A program made the position numbers and the translations under genes. From NCBI RefSeq assembly GCF_004801295.1, contig NZ_SSOC01000010.1, forward strand, positions 46,180-110,179: a stretch of 64,000 nt of DNA, read 5' to 3'. This stretch comes from Pseudothauera nasutitermitis. GTDB lineage: Bacteria > Pseudomonadota > Gammaproteobacteria > Burkholderiales > Rhodocyclaceae. This document shows, one piece after another, positions 7,412 to 15,890 of the stretch. Each line of letters opens with the position of its first letter. The first letter of the stretch is position 1. The notes beneath the pieces were generated by a model, which saw only the letters and a list, made by a program, of their open reading frames with translations, did not search any database and was not told the DNA's origin.

Positions 7412-8026
7412 ATGCCCGGAACCCTGTTCATCGTCACCGCCCCTTCGGGCGCCGGCAAGACCACGCTGGTGCGTGGGCTGCTGGAGCGCGACGCCAAGGT
7501 CCAGTTGTCGATCTCCTACACCACCCGCGTGCCGCGTCCGGGGGAGCAGAACGGGTGCGAGTACAACTTCGTCGATGTCGACACCTTCCGCGTGCTGCGC
7601 GATCGTGGCGAGTTCCTCGAATGGGCCGAGGTGCATGGCAACTACTACGCCACCTCGCGCGTCTGGCTGAAGGAGCAGATTGCCCTCGGGCGCGATACCC
7701 TGCTGGAAATCGACTGGCAGGGCGCGCAGCAGGTGCGCAAGGCCTTCCCCGATGCGGTGGGGGTGTTCATCCTGCCGCCCTCGTTCGAGGAGCTGGAATC
7801 CCGCCTGCGCGGGCGCGGCACCGACAGCGACGAGGTGATCTCCCGCCGCCTGCTCGGCGCGCGCGGCGAGATGCGCCATGTGGGGGAGTTTGACTACGTT
7901 ATAATTAACAATGAGTTGCACGACGCCATCGACGACCTCGTCGCCGTCGTGCGCGCCGCACGGCTGCGCTATGACAACCAGCAGGCGCGCCACCCGAGCT
8001 ATTTCGATTTTCTCGAACAGGACTGA
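7412..8026 (+). CDS. gmk: Guanylate kinase
   Basis: A complete 204-residue guanylate kinase that converts GMP and ATP to GDP and ADP in the cytoplasm. The P-loop is APSGAGKTT (residues 10-18), followed by the GMP-binding region around [14 protein letters not shown] and YYATS, and [15 protein letters not shown]. The C-terminal DYVIINNEL stretch is typical. It is the first core gene after the low-GC island and heads the conserved gmk-rpoZ-spoT order; rpoZ starts 5 bp after its stop. An unusual run of A/T-ending codons near the 3' end is listed separately. Confidence 0.97.
   Translation: MPGTLFIVTAPSGAGKTTLVRGLLERDAKVQLSISYTTRVPRPGEQNGCEYNFVDVDTFRVLRDRGEFLEWAEVHGNYYATSRVWLKEQIALGRDTLLEIDWQGAQQVRKAFPDAVGVFILPPSFEELESRLRGRGTDSDEVISRRLLGARGEMRHVGEFDYVIINNELHDAIDDLVAVVRAARLRYDNQQARHPSYFDFLEQD
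7900..7905 (+). promoter_or_regulatory. Possible internal -10 element inside gmk
   Basis: TATAAT is perfect and lies in a run of codons (GTT ATA ATT AAC AAT) that are rare in this GC-rich gene, 127 bp before rpoZ. There is no good -35 at the expected distance, so an internal promoter for rpoZ-spoT is only a suggestion. Confidence 0.25.
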
Positions 8027-8031
8027 ACACC

Positions 8032-8247
8032 ATGGCCCGTATCACCGTCGAAGACTGCCTCAAGCGCATTCCCAACCGCTTCCAGCTGACCTTGGCCGCC
8101 ACTTATCGCGCCCGCCAGCTCACCATCGGCGGCACGCCGCAGATCGAGCTCGACAAGGGCGACAAGGACAAACCCACGGTGATCGCCCTGCGCGAAATCG
8201 CCGCCGGCAAGGTGGGTCTGGAAGTCCTCAACCGCGGGCAAGCCTGA
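8032..8247 (+). CDS. rpoZ: RNA polymerase omega subunit
   Basis: A 71-residue omega subunit, starting [19 protein letters not shown], the hallmark N-terminus that contacts the beta-prime C-terminal tail. It helps assemble RNA polymerase and forms part of the ppGpp site 1 pocket, which fits its place directly before the ppGpp synthetase/hydrolase gene. It begins 5 bp after gmk and is probably translated from the same mRNA. Confidence 0.95.
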   Translation: MARITVEDCLKRIPNRFQLTLAATYRARQLTIGGTPQIELDKGDKDKPTVIALREIAAGKVGLEVLNRGQA

Positions 8248-8262
8248 TCCCCCTCCGGGGGA
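8248..8262 (+). other. Short hairpin in the rpoZ-spoT spacer
   Basis: TCCCCC-TCC-GGGGGA forms a 6-bp stem in the 28-bp gap; the following GGGAG can act as Shine-Dalgarno for spoT. It resembles the second hairpin plus GGAGGG end of the REP-like element found at vapBC and napGH and might be a reduced relative, but the match is too short to claim this. Confidence 0.4.
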
Positions 8263-8275
8263 GGGAGTTCCTGCC

Positions 8276-10480
8276 ATGGACGCAGCCGCCGCACCGGCCC
8301 CGGAACCTTTCCAGACCCCGAGTTCCAGCGTGCTGTCGCTCGATTTCGAGCGGCTGCGCGCCAAGCTGGCCACCTACCTCAAGGCCGAAGACCTGGGCCG
8401 CATCGAGGCGGCCTATCATTTCTCCGCCAATGCCCACGAGGGCCAGTTCCGCCTGAGCGGCGAGCCCTACATCACCCATCCGGTGGCGGTGGCTTCCATC
8501 ATCGCCGACTGGAATCTCGACAGCCAGGCCCTGGTGGCCGCGCTGCTGCACGATGTCATGGAAGACACGCACATCTCCAAGGCGGAGATCGCGGAGCGCT
8601 TCGGCAAGACGGCGGCGGAGCTGGTCGATGGGCTGTCCAAGCTCGACAAGATCGAATTCCGTTCCCACGAGGAAGCGCAGGCGGAGAACTTCCGCAAGAT
8701 GCTGCTGGCGATGGCCAGCGACCTGCGGGTGATCCTGGTCAAGCTGGCCGACCGCCTGCACAACATGCGCACGCTGGACTGCATACGCCCGGCCAAACGC
8801 CGGCGCATCGCCAACGAGACGCTGGAGATCTACGCACCGATCGCCAACCGGCTGGGGCTCAACAACCTCTACCGGGAACTGCAGGAACTCTCCTTCGAGC
8901 ACAAGTTTCCGCTGCGCTTCCGCGTGCTGTCGCGCGCCATCAAGGCCGCGCGCGGCAACCGCCGCGAGGTGGTCGGCAAGGTGCTCGCCTCCATCGAGGA
9001 ACGCCTGCCGCAGTGGGGCATTTCGGCCGAGGTGCAGGGGCGCGAGAAGCATCTGTTCTCCATCTACCGCAAGATGGTGGAAAAGCACCTGTCGTTCTCC
9101 CAGGTCCTGGACATCTACGGTTTCCGCGTCATCGTCCATGACATCCCTAGCTGTTACCTGGCGCTGGGCGCGCTGCACGCCATGTACAAGCCGGTGCCCG
9201 GCAAGTTCAAGGACTACCTGGCCATCCCCAAGGCCAACGGCTACCAGTCGCTGCACACCACGCTGATCGGCCCGTTCGGCACGCCGGTGGAGGTGCAGAT
9301 CCGCACCCGCGAGATGCACCACATCGCCGAAACCGGTGTGGCTTCGCACTGGCTGTACAAGGACGACGACAAGACGCTCACCGAGCTGCAGCAGAAGACG
9401 CATTCCTGGCTGCAGTCGCTGCTCGAACTGCAATCCACCTCGGGCGAGGCCACCGAGTTCCTCGAACACGTGAAGATCGACCTGTTTCCCGGCGAGGTCT
9501 ACGTGTTCTCGCCCAAGGGCACCATCTTCTCGCTGCCCAAGGGCTCCACGCCGGTGGATTTCGCCTACGCCGTGCATACCGACATCGGCAACCGCTGTGT
9601 GGCCTGCCGCATCAATGGCGACCTGATGCCGCTGCGTACCGAGCTGCGCAACGGCGACCAGGTGGAAATTATCTCTGCCGCGCACGCCAGCCCCAACCCG
9701 GCCTGGCTGTCCTACGTGCGCACTGGCAAGGCGCGCGCGCAGATCCGCCACTTCATCAAGAACGCCCAGCAGGAAGAGTCCGTAACCCTGGGCGAGCGCC
9801 TGCTCAACCAGTCGCTGCGTCCGCACGGCCTCACCCTGGGGCAGATCTCCACCTTCGCCTGGGACCGCTTCCTGCGCGACCGCGGGGTGCGCAACAAGAA
9901 GGAAGTGTTCTCCGACATCGGCCTGGGCAAGCGCCTGCCGGTCATCGTCGCGCGCCGCCTGGCGCAGGCGCAGGACATGGAGTCCGGCCGTCCGGACGTG
10001 ATCAAGCCCAAGCCCGCCGGCGCCATCCTGATCCGCGGCAGCGAAGGCATCGCCGTGCAACTGGCGCGCTGCTGTCAGCCGATTCCGGGCGATCCGATCA
10101 TCGGCACCATCCGTAAGGGCCAGGGGCTGGAGGTGCATCTGCACGACTGCCCCACCGTGGCCAAGCTGCGCAGCGATCGCGGGCGCTGGGTGGATGTGGA
10201 GTGGGAGGTCGGCGAGGAAGAGCGCCTGTTCGACGTCACCATCCGCGTACTCACCAAAAACTCGCGCGGCGTGCTGGCGCGCGTGGCCGGTGCCGTGTCG
10301 GAGACCGACTGCAACATCCAGAACCTCACCATGGACAACGAGCAGGGCGCCTACACCGCGCTCAACCTGACCCTGCAGGTGCGCGACCGCATGCACCTGG
10401 CACAGGTCATGCGCGCGGTGCGCCGGGTGCCCGAGGTGGTGCGCATCGGCCGCCTGCGCAGCGACGGACGGGCGAGCTGA
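8276..10480 (+). CDS. spoT: Bifunctional (p)ppGpp synthetase/hydrolase
   Basis: A complete 734-residue Rel/SpoT enzyme that makes and degrades (p)ppGpp. Domains in order: HD hydrolase (LLHDVMEDT near residue 92, so the HD dyad is intact), synthetase (KFKDYLAIPKANGYQSLHT and VEVQIRTREMHHIAE), TGS (VYVFSPKGTIFSLPKGSTPV), a helical/zinc-finger region (QLARCCQPIPGDPI), and a C-terminal ACT domain. Both catalytic halves keep their motifs, so bifunctional activity is expected, as for betaproteobacterial SpoT/Rel. It follows rpoZ by 28 bp. Confidence 0.96.
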   Translation: MDAAAAPAPEPFQTPSSSVLSLDFERLRAKLATYLKAEDLGRIEAAYHFSANAHEGQFRLSGEPYITHPVAVASIIADWNLDSQALVAALLHDVMEDTHISKAEIAERFGKTAAELVDGLSKLDKIEFRSHEEAQAENFRKMLLAMASDLRVILVKLADRLHNMRTLDCIRPAKRRRIANETLEIYAPIANRLGLNNLYRELQELSFEHKFPLRFRVLSRAIKAARGNRREVVGKVLASIEERLPQWGISAEVQGREKHLFSIYRKMVEKHLSFSQVLDIYGFRVIVHDIPSCYLALGALHAMYKPVPGKFKDYLAIPKANGYQSLHTTLIGPFGTPVEVQIRTREMHHIAETGVASHWLYKDDDKTLTELQQKTHSWLQSLLELQSTSGEATEFLEHVKIDLFPGEVYVFSPKGTIFSLPKGSTPVDFAYAVHTDIGNRCVACRINGDLMPLRTELRNGDQVEIISAAHASPNPAWLSYVRTGKARAQIRHFIKNAQQEESVTLGERLLNQSLRPHGLTLGQISTFAWDRFLRDRGVRNKKEVFSDIGLGKRLPVIVARRLAQAQDMESGRPDVIKPKPAGAILIRGSEGIAVQLARCCQPIPGDPIIGTIRKGQGLEVHLHDCPTVAKLRSDRGRWVDVEWEVGEEERLFDVTIRVLTKNSRGVLARVAGAVSETDCNIQNLTMDNEQGAYTALNLTLQVRDRMHLAQVMRAVRRVPEVVRIGRLRSDGRAS

Positions 10481-10524
10481 GTTAGAATCCGGCGCGCAGC
10501 GCATCCACACCCAGGGAGAATCGC

Positions 10525-10713
10525 ATGGCGATGTACGAATCCGAGCACACCAAGTTCATGCGCGAATGGCTCGCGCGCAACCCCCAGGAACTGGAAGAGC
10601 AGAAGAAGGGCCGCGCCCTGTGGTGGGACAAGCCGCAGGACCTGGAGGAAAGCGCGCGCAAGGCCGAGGCCCGTGTGCCGGTCAAGCCCTACTACTACGA
10701 CGCCAACCATTGA
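10525..10713 (+). CDS. DUF3460 family protein
   Basis: A 62-residue soluble protein, MAMYESEHTKFMREWLARNP at the start and a proline/tyrosine-rich end (VPVKPYYYD). It matches DUF3460, a small conserved family of Betaproteobacteria without known function, and is one reason to place the organism there. GGGAG lies 8 bases before the ATG. It sits 44 bp after spoT and 67 bp before the nuclease gene; the spacer has no terminator, so co-transcription with either is possible. Confidence 0.85.
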   Translation: MAMYESEHTKFMREWLARNPQELEEQKKGRALWWDKPQDLEESARKAEARVPVKPYYYDANH

Positions 10714-10780
10714 TTGCCCGGCGGCGCGTCCCGGCGCGCCGTGTTTCATCCGCCCCTCGCGGGCGCCCGTGAGAGCCCGC

Positions 10781-12187
10781 ATGTCGCTGCCCGAGCGCCT
10801 CGCCATCCTCGACGTCGAGACCACCGGCGCCAATCCGGCGCGCGACCGCGTCACCGAGATCGCCATCCTGCGCGTCGAGCGCGGCGAAGTGGTGGCGCGC
10901 TGGGCTGCCCTGGTCAATCCGGGCATGCACATCCCGCGCATGATCCAGGATCTGATCGGCATCACCGACGACATGGTGGCCGATGCGCCGTCCTTCGCCG
11001 AACTGGCCGACCAGGTGCGCACGCTGCTCGATGGCTGCGTGTTCGTCGCCCACAACGCGCGTTTCGACTATGGCTTCCTGCGCAATGAATTCGCCCGCCT
11101 CGGGCAGTCCTTCGAGGCACCGGTGCTGTGTACCGTGAAGCTGTCGCGCGCGCTCTACCCGGAACACCACCGCCACGGCCTGGACGCGCTGATCGTCCGC
11201 CACGGCCTGCAATGCGACGCCCGCCACCGCGCGCTGGGCGACAGTGAGGCCTTGTGGCGCTTCATTGGCCTGGTGGTCGATGCCTTCCCCGCCGAAACCC
11301 TGGGCAAGGCCGCTGCCAAGGCGATGAAGGCGCCGCCGCGGCCGTCCGGCCTGCCCGACGGCGCGCTGGAGGGCATGCCCACCTCGCCGGGGGTGTACCT
11401 GCTGTACGGCGAGGAGGATCGCCTGCTCTACGTCGGCCGCGCGGCCTCGCTGCGCGCGCGGGTCATGGACCATCTGGGCGGCGCCGAGCGTGGCGGCAAG
11501 GATGCTGCGCTGGCCCGCGATGCACGCCGTATCGAATGGCGCGAGACCGCCGGAGAACTCAGCGCGACCCTGCTCGAACACGAACTCATCGGCCGTCTGC
11601 GCCCCTTGCACAACCGCCAGTCCGAAGGCGGGGAGGCCTTCGCGCTACGCCTGCTGGCCGGGCGGAAGCGGCCGCCGGTGGTGCAGCGCGTGCGTCTGGC
11701 GGGCACGGACCCGACCACCTGGGAAGATTTGTACGGGGTGTTCCGCCAGCGCCGCGAGGCCGACCGCCTGCTGCGCGAGTTCGCCCAGCTGTATGGGCTG
11801 TGCCTGCGCCGGCTTGGCCTGGAAAGCGGCGGCGGGGCATGCCAGGCGGTGCACGTCGGACGCTGCGCCGGGGTATGCACCGGGCGGGAGACACCCGAGG
11901 CGCACGATGAACGGCTGGCACGCGCGCTGGAGGTGCTCAAGCCGCGCGTCTGGCCGTGGCCGGGCGCGGTGGTGGTCCGCGAGCATTGCGAGGAGTCCGG
12001 GCGCGCGGCCAGCCATCTGATCGACCGCTGGTGTCTGCTGGGCAGCGCGCAGACGTCGGAGCAACTGGAAAGCCTGTTGGAAAGCCCGCCCGCGCCGTCC
12101 TTCGACGCCGATCTGCAGCGCATCCTGCAACGCTGGCTGGCCGATCCGGTGCGCGCCGCGGCGGTGGTGCCGGTGGCGGCGCGCTAG
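10781..12187 (+). CDS. DEDDh exonuclease - GIY-YIG (UvrC/Cho-like) fusion nuclease
   Basis: A 468-residue two-nuclease protein. The N-terminal DnaQ-type 3'-5' exonuclease has DVETTG (Asp11, Glu13), HNARFDYGFL and HRALGDSEA, which give a full DEDDh set. The second half has a GIY-YIG domain (GVYLLYGEEDRLLYVGRA) of the UvrC/Cho type, and a C-terminal region with CLRRLGLE, CQAVHVGRCAGVC cysteines as in Cho-like proteins. Proteins of this architecture are probably DNA repair nucleases acting near UvrABC; this is family knowledge, not tested. The ATG at 10781 begins the conserved exonuclease; an upstream in-frame ATG at 10673 lies inside DUF3460 and is unlikely. Confidence 0.88.
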   Translation: MSLPERLAILDVETTGANPARDRVTEIAILRVERGEVVARWAALVNPGMHIPRMIQDLIGITDDMVADAPSFAELADQVRTLLDGCVFVAHNARFDYGFLRNEFARLGQSFEAPVLCTVKLSRALYPEHHRHGLDALIVRHGLQCDARHRALGDSEALWRFIGLVVDAFPAETLGKAAAKAMKAPPRPSGLPDGALEGMPTSPGVYLLYGEEDRLLYVGRAASLRARVMDHLGGAERGGKDAALARDARRIEWRETAGELSATLLEHELIGRLRPLHNRQSEGGEAFALRLLAGRKRPPVVQRVRLAGTDPTTWEDLYGVFRQRREADRLLREFAQLYGLCLRRLGLESGGGACQAVHVGRCAGVCTGRETPEAHDERLARALEVLKPRVWPWPGAVVVREHCEESGRAASHLIDRWCLLGSAQTSEQLESLLESPPAPSFDADLQRILQRWLADPVRAAAVVPVAAR

Positions 12188-12217
12188 CCGCCTCTGGGGT
12201 GCGTCAGGCGGTTCGGT

Positions 12218-12910
12218 TCAGTTGGCCGCGCAGGCGCGCAGCATGCCCACGTCGGTGAGGGTGAGGCCGCGCCGGCCGCGTGGGCGGATCACGCCGTCGC
12301 GGGTCAGCCGGCTCAGGGCGCGCGACAGGGTTTCCGGCGTCAGATTGAGTTGCGCGGCAATGGTCTGCTTGTCGGTATCCAGATGGATGTCGCAGCGTTC
12401 CGCCTCGTGCGGCGCGAGTTGTGCCAGATAGTGCGCCACGCGCTGGGTGCTGGTGCGTTGCATGCAGACCTGCAGATTCTCCAGCAGGGCGTACATGCGC
12501 GCTGACAAGGTGGCCAGCAGGGCCGCGTCGAACTGGGCGCAGGAGGCCATCGCGGCGCGCAGCGGCGCCAGGCCGATGAGCACCACGGTGCTGTCACGCG
12601 TGGCCTGGCAGGTGGCCGGCTGGGCGCGGCCGAGCAATGCGGCTTCTTCACCGAAGGTTTCGCCGGCGCCGACCAGCTGGATGACCTTCTCGATGCCGCC
12701 GGCAGACAGCAGGAAACGCTTCACTTCGCCGTCCAGTACCAGATACAGGCCGTCCGGCTGGCCGCCGAAATGGCTGAGAATCTCCTGGCGGCGTACCCTG
12801 AGCACGCGCGCGCCGGCCGCCAGGCGTTCCAGTTCGGTGCGCGGCAGCGCATCGAACGGCGACAACCGGGCAAGGGTTTCGACGAGGGATGTACAGGGCT
12901 CCGTGCTCAT
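12218..12910 (-). CDS. Crp/Fnr-family transcription regulator (no Fe-S cysteines)
   Basis: A 230-residue regulator with a cyclic-nucleotide-type effector domain (residues 20-130), dimerisation helix, and HTH_Crp domain with QTIAAQLNLTPETLSRALSR. The E-x-x-S-R in the recognition helix is the FNR-type pattern that reads TTGAT/C half-sites. The N-terminus has one Cys (Cys6) and lacks the FNR cysteine cluster, so it is more like DNR/NNR/other NO- or redox-responsive members than oxygen-sensing FNR. It is divergent from the nitrate sensor genes, and a perfect TTGAC-N4-GTCAA site lies before napF, making it a good candidate regulator of the nap-ccm row. Start ATG 12910 has GGAAAGCGG upstream. Confidence 0.88.
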   Translation of the reverse strand: MSTEPCTSLVETLARLSPFDALPRTELERLAAGARVLRVRRQEILSHFGGQPDGLYLVLDGEVKRFLLSAGGIEKVIQLVGAGETFGEEAALLGRAQPATCQATRDSTVVLIGLAPLRAAMASCAQFDAALLATLSARMYALLENLQVCMQRTSTQRVAHYLAQLAPHEAERCDIHLDTDKQTIAAQLNLTPETLSRALSRLTRDGVIRPRGRRGLTLTDVGMLRACAAN

Positions 12911-13011
12911 GATCCGCTTTCCTCCACGGCCTTGGCTGGCCGATGCAGAACCGAGTCTAGACATCGCGCGTGACGCGCCATAGCACCCCAAAGCCCGAGT
13001 GTTTTTCTCGG

Positions 13012-13031
13012 GATACCTCCAAGGAGGTATC
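13012..13031. promoter_or_regulatory. NarL/NarP-type 7-2-7 palindrome
   Basis: GATACCTCCAAGGAGGTATC is a perfect 20-bp palindrome. Inside it, TACCTCC-AA-GGAGGTA has the heptamer-2-heptamer arrangement of NarL/NarP sites (consensus TACYYMT), with one mismatch per heptamer. It lies between the divergent Crp/Fnr gene and the NarX-like gene, about 100 bp from one start and 127 from the other, so both could be controlled by the NarL protein encoded nearby. Confidence 0.6.
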
Positions 13032-13050
13032 GCACGGAATGGCTAACACA

Positions 13051-13064
13051 TTGATTATCATGGA
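13051..13064 (+). promoter_or_regulatory. Imperfect FNR-type site
   Basis: TTGAT-TATC-ATGGA keeps one full FNR half-site and two of five bases of the other. It lies about 95 bp before the sensor kinase start. Weak on its own. Confidence 0.25.
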
Positions 13065-13157
13065 AGCCCATGCCCGCCCCGGTTGCCGGGGATTGCCTTG
13101 TGGATGCTTGGGGATACCCCCATGTTTCCGTCCGCGGCGGGGTCAATACGGAGAACG

Positions 13158-15083
13158 ATGATGTACGCAGTGCGCGATGCGCTCGCCAAGCGCTCCATCC
13201 TGCTGCTGGTGGGCCTGGCGATGCTGGCGCTCACGCTGATCGGCGTGGCCGGCATGAGTGCCTCGGTGATGGTGGCCGAAACGGTGCAGGGCAGTGGCAG
13301 CGCGATCAACGTGGCCGGCAGCCTGCGCCGGCTGACCCACCGCATCGCCAGCCTGGTGGTCGCCGACGCGTTGCGCGGCGAGGAGGCGCGTCCGCGCGTG
13401 GCCGCGGCGATCGCCCATTTCGAAGGCAATCTGGCGCATCCGGCGCTGATGCGGGTGATGCAGCGCGTGCCCGAAGGCGTGTTCGCCGCCACCTACCGGG
13501 GCGTGGAGGCGAGCTGGCGGCTGCGTCTGAAACCGGTGTTCACCGAAGCCTTCGATGGCGGTCCGGCGGCGCGCTCGGCCGATTATCACGAGCGCATGCT
13601 GGTGGAGGTGGATGCCTTCGTCGACCAGCTCAATACCCTGGTGGCGGTGCTGGAGCACGACACCGAGGCCAGCATCCGCCAGTTGCGCCACATCCTCGCG
13701 GCCGCCATCGCGCTCACCATGCTGGTCGGCGGCGCGGCGCTGTTCATGCTGCACCGCGCGCTGCATCGCCCGCTCGCCGATCTGCTGGCCACTGCCAGCC
13801 GCTTTGCCCGCGGGGACTTCAGCGCGCGCGTGGGGCATACCGGGCGCAATGAACTGGGGCGCGCCGGGGCGGCCTTCAACCAGATGGCCGACGAACTCTC
13901 CAAGCTGTACCGCGACCTCGAACGCCGCGTGCAGGAGAAGACCGCCGAACTGCAGCGCACCAACCGTTCGCTGGAACTGCTCTACCACGCCATCTCGCGG
14001 CTCTACCACGCGCCGGCCGCGCCAGAGACCTATGACGCCACGCTGCAGGACATCGAGCAATTGCTCGAACTGGACGGCAGTTTCGCCTGCCTGCAGCCCA
14101 AGCACGACGGCCCGGCGGTGGTGCTGGCCAGCAGCATGGGGCCCTGTCCGGAACGCCAGGGGGGCGGCGAGGGCGGTGGCTGCGGCATGTGCCGGGGCAC
14201 GGCGGCGCCGTGGACCTATCAGAGCGAGGGGAACTTCGATCTGCTGATGGTGCCGCTGCGCGACGCCGAGCGTCAGTACGGCATGCTGCGCCTGGCGCTG
14301 CCGGCCGGCCGGCGGCTGGAGGACTGGCAGCGCAATCTGCTCGAAGCGCTCTCGCGCCATATCGGCATGGCGCTTGGCATGGCCCGGCGCACCGAGCAGG
14401 AGCGCCTGCTGGCGCTGCAGGAAGAGCGCTCGATCATCGCGCGCGAACTGCACGACTCGCTCGCCCAGTCGCTGTCGTACATGAAGATCCAGGTCAGCCT
14501 GCTGCAGCGCGAACTCGCCGACCCGGCGCGTGCCGTGCGGGCCGGAATCATCCTGGCCGATCTGCGTGAGGGCATCAATTCTGCCTACCGCCAGCTGCGC
14601 GAACTGCTCACCTCGTTCCGCCTGAAGATGGAAGGCGACTTCATGACCCAGCTGCGCCGCACCGTGCAAGAATACGCCGAGCGCGGCGATGTGCCGATCG
14701 GCCTGGATGCGCGCCTGTACGGTTGCCATCTCACCCCGAACCAGGAGATCCACGTCCTGCACATCGTGCGCGAAGCCCTGTCGAACATGCTGCGCCACGC
14801 CGAGGCCGGCCGTGCCAGCGTGCGCATCGTCTGCGTGGAAGGGCGCGAGCTGGAAGTGGATATCGAGGATGATGGCATCGGCGTGGGCGACAGGCTTGCC
14901 GACGGCCGCCATCATCACGGGCTGACCATCATGCGCGAACGCGCGCGCGGCCTGCACGGTGAGATCCACATCGGCCCGCGCGAAGGCGGCGGCACCCGCG
15001 TGTCGCTGCGTTTTCCGGCGGGTGCGAGCGATCCGCTGGCGTCCATGCAGGCCGATTCCGGAGAAAGCACGAGTACCGCATGA
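13158..15083 (+). CDS. narX: NarX-like nitrate/nitrite sensor histidine kinase
   Basis: A 641-residue membrane sensor kinase. Layout: TM1 (RSILLLVGLAMLALTLIGVAG), a periplasmic helical domain with a NarX P-box-like sequence (AINVAGSLRRLTHRIAS) that would bind nitrate/nitrite, TM2 around AAIALTMLVGGAALFML, HAMP, a GAF-like region with clustered cysteines (GGGCGMC) as in NarX/NarQ, and a HisKA_3 domain with the phospho-acceptor in ARELHDSLAQSLSYMK, then HATPase (DIEDDGIGVGD). It should phosphorylate the NarL-type regulator encoded by the next gene, which overlaps it by ATGA. ATG 13158 follows GGAGAACG; in-frame codons upstream are not part of the domain. Confidence 0.9.
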   Translation: MMYAVRDALAKRSILLLVGLAMLALTLIGVAGMSASVMVAETVQGSGSAINVAGSLRRLTHRIASLVVADALRGEEARPRVAAAIAHFEGNLAHPALMRVMQRVPEGVFAATYRGVEASWRLRLKPVFTEAFDGGPAARSADYHERMLVEVDAFVDQLNTLVAVLEHDTEASIRQLRHILAAAIALTMLVGGAALFMLHRALHRPLADLLATASRFARGDFSARVGHTGRNELGRAGAAFNQMADELSKLYRDLERRVQEKTAELQRTNRSLELLYHAISRLYHAPAAPETYDATLQDIEQLLELDGSFACLQPKHDGPAVVLASSMGPCPERQGGGEGGGCGMCRGTAAPWTYQSEGNFDLLMVPLRDAERQYGMLRLALPAGRRLEDWQRNLLEALSRHIGMALGMARRTEQERLLALQEERSIIARELHDSLAQSLSYMKIQVSLLQRELADPARAVRAGIILADLREGINSAYRQLRELLTSFRLKMEGDFMTQLRRTVQEYAERGDVPIGLDARLYGCHLTPNQEIHVLHIVREALSNMLRHAEAGRASVRIVCVEGRELEVDIEDDGIGVGDRLADGRHHHGLTIMRERARGLHGEIHIGPREGGGTRVSLRFPAGASDPLASMQADSGESTSTA

Positions 15084-15730
15084 ATGTGATCACCCAACGC
15101 GTCGTCATCGTCGATGACCACCCCCTGTTCCGCAAGGGTCTCGCCCAGCTGCTGCAGACCATTCCGGAATTCACCCTGGTCGGCGAGGCGGCCAGCGGCA
15201 CCGAGGGGCTGGTGCTGGCCTGCGAACTGCGTCCCGACCTGCTGCTGCTCGATCTGAACATGAAGGATCTCACCGGCATCGACGTGCTGCGCGGCGTGCG
15301 CGAGGCCCAGCTCGATACCCGGGTGGTGCTGATCACCGTCTCCGACCACGGCGAGGATCTGGTCGCCGCGCTGCGCGGCGGCGCCGATGGTTACCTGCTG
15401 AAGGACATGGAGCCCGAGGAAATGCTCGAGTCGCTGCGCAACGTGGCGGCCGGGCGGGTGATGGTCACCGACAAGCTCACCCACCTGCTGGCCGCCGCGC
15501 TGCGTTCCGAGCGCCGTCCGGAGACCGTCGGCGAGGCCGGCCTGACCGAGCAGGAACTGCGCATCCTGGAGCGCATCGCCGGCGGCCTGTCGAACAAGCT
15601 GATCGGCCGCGAACTGGACATCGCCGAGGGCACGGTGAAAGTCCATGTGAAGCACATCCTGCGCAAGCTCAGCCTGCGCTCGCGGGTCGAGGCCGCGGTG
15701 TGGGCGGTGGAGCACATGCGCGGCAATTGA
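15080..15730 (+). CDS. narL: NarL-like nitrate/nitrite response regulator
   Basis: A 216-residue response regulator: receiver domain with acidic pocket (IVDDHPLF) and phospho-acceptor Asp58 in LLLLDLNM, Lys in GYLLKDM, and a C-terminal LuxR/NarL HTH (LTEQELRILERIAGG, then NKLIGRELDIAEGTVKVHVK). Its start overlaps the sensor gene stop by ATGA, so the two are made together. Likely target: the nap row beginning 160 bp downstream and its own operon through the 7-2-7 palindrome. Which nap-proximal NarL site is used is not clear from the sequence. Confidence 0.92.
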   Translation: MNVITQRVVIVDDHPLFRKGLAQLLQTIPEFTLVGEAASGTEGLVLACELRPDLLLLDLNMKDLTGIDVLRGVREAQLDTRVVLITVSDHGEDLVAALRGGADGYLLKDMEPEEMLESLRNVAAGRVMVTDKLTHLLAAALRSERRPETVGEAGLTEQELRILERIAGGLSNKLIGRELDIAEGTVKVHVKHILRKLSLRSRVEAAVWAVEHMRGN

Positions 15731-15818
15731 GCCTGGAGCCTGTCCAAGATCTTCTCATGGGGTCCATGGGAAGCGTAGGGTCGGAGCCTTCTCCGAAGAG
15801 TTGAGAGCAATTCTCAGC

Positions 15819-15832
15819 TTGACAGCTGTCAA
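15819..15832 (+). promoter_or_regulatory. Perfect Crp/Fnr-type site before napF
   Basis: TTGACAGCTGTCAA is a perfect 14-bp palindrome in the TTGAY-N4-RTCAA format. If the site is centred at -41.5, transcription would start near 15867, and TGAAAT (15855-15860, four of six matches) falls at the -10 position. That is class II FNR promoter geometry. It would serve napFDAGHBC and probably ccm. Confidence 0.7.
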
Positions 15833-15890
15833 TGACCTTATCGCTGGTAGGGATTGAAATGGCCTCCGTAAGCAAGACGGAGAGCCAATC

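Noticed and set aside
8228..10510. 760-codon minus-strand frame opposite spoT, and similar very long antisense frames (16864-20574, 48821-52024)
   Set aside because: Products of high GC third positions opposite real genes; they have no motifs and would overlap conserved genes fully.
15731..15890. NarL heptamers directly before napF
   Set aside because: Only single loose matches (for example GGTAGGGAT) and no 7-2-7 arrangement; only the Crp/Fnr-type palindrome is convincing.
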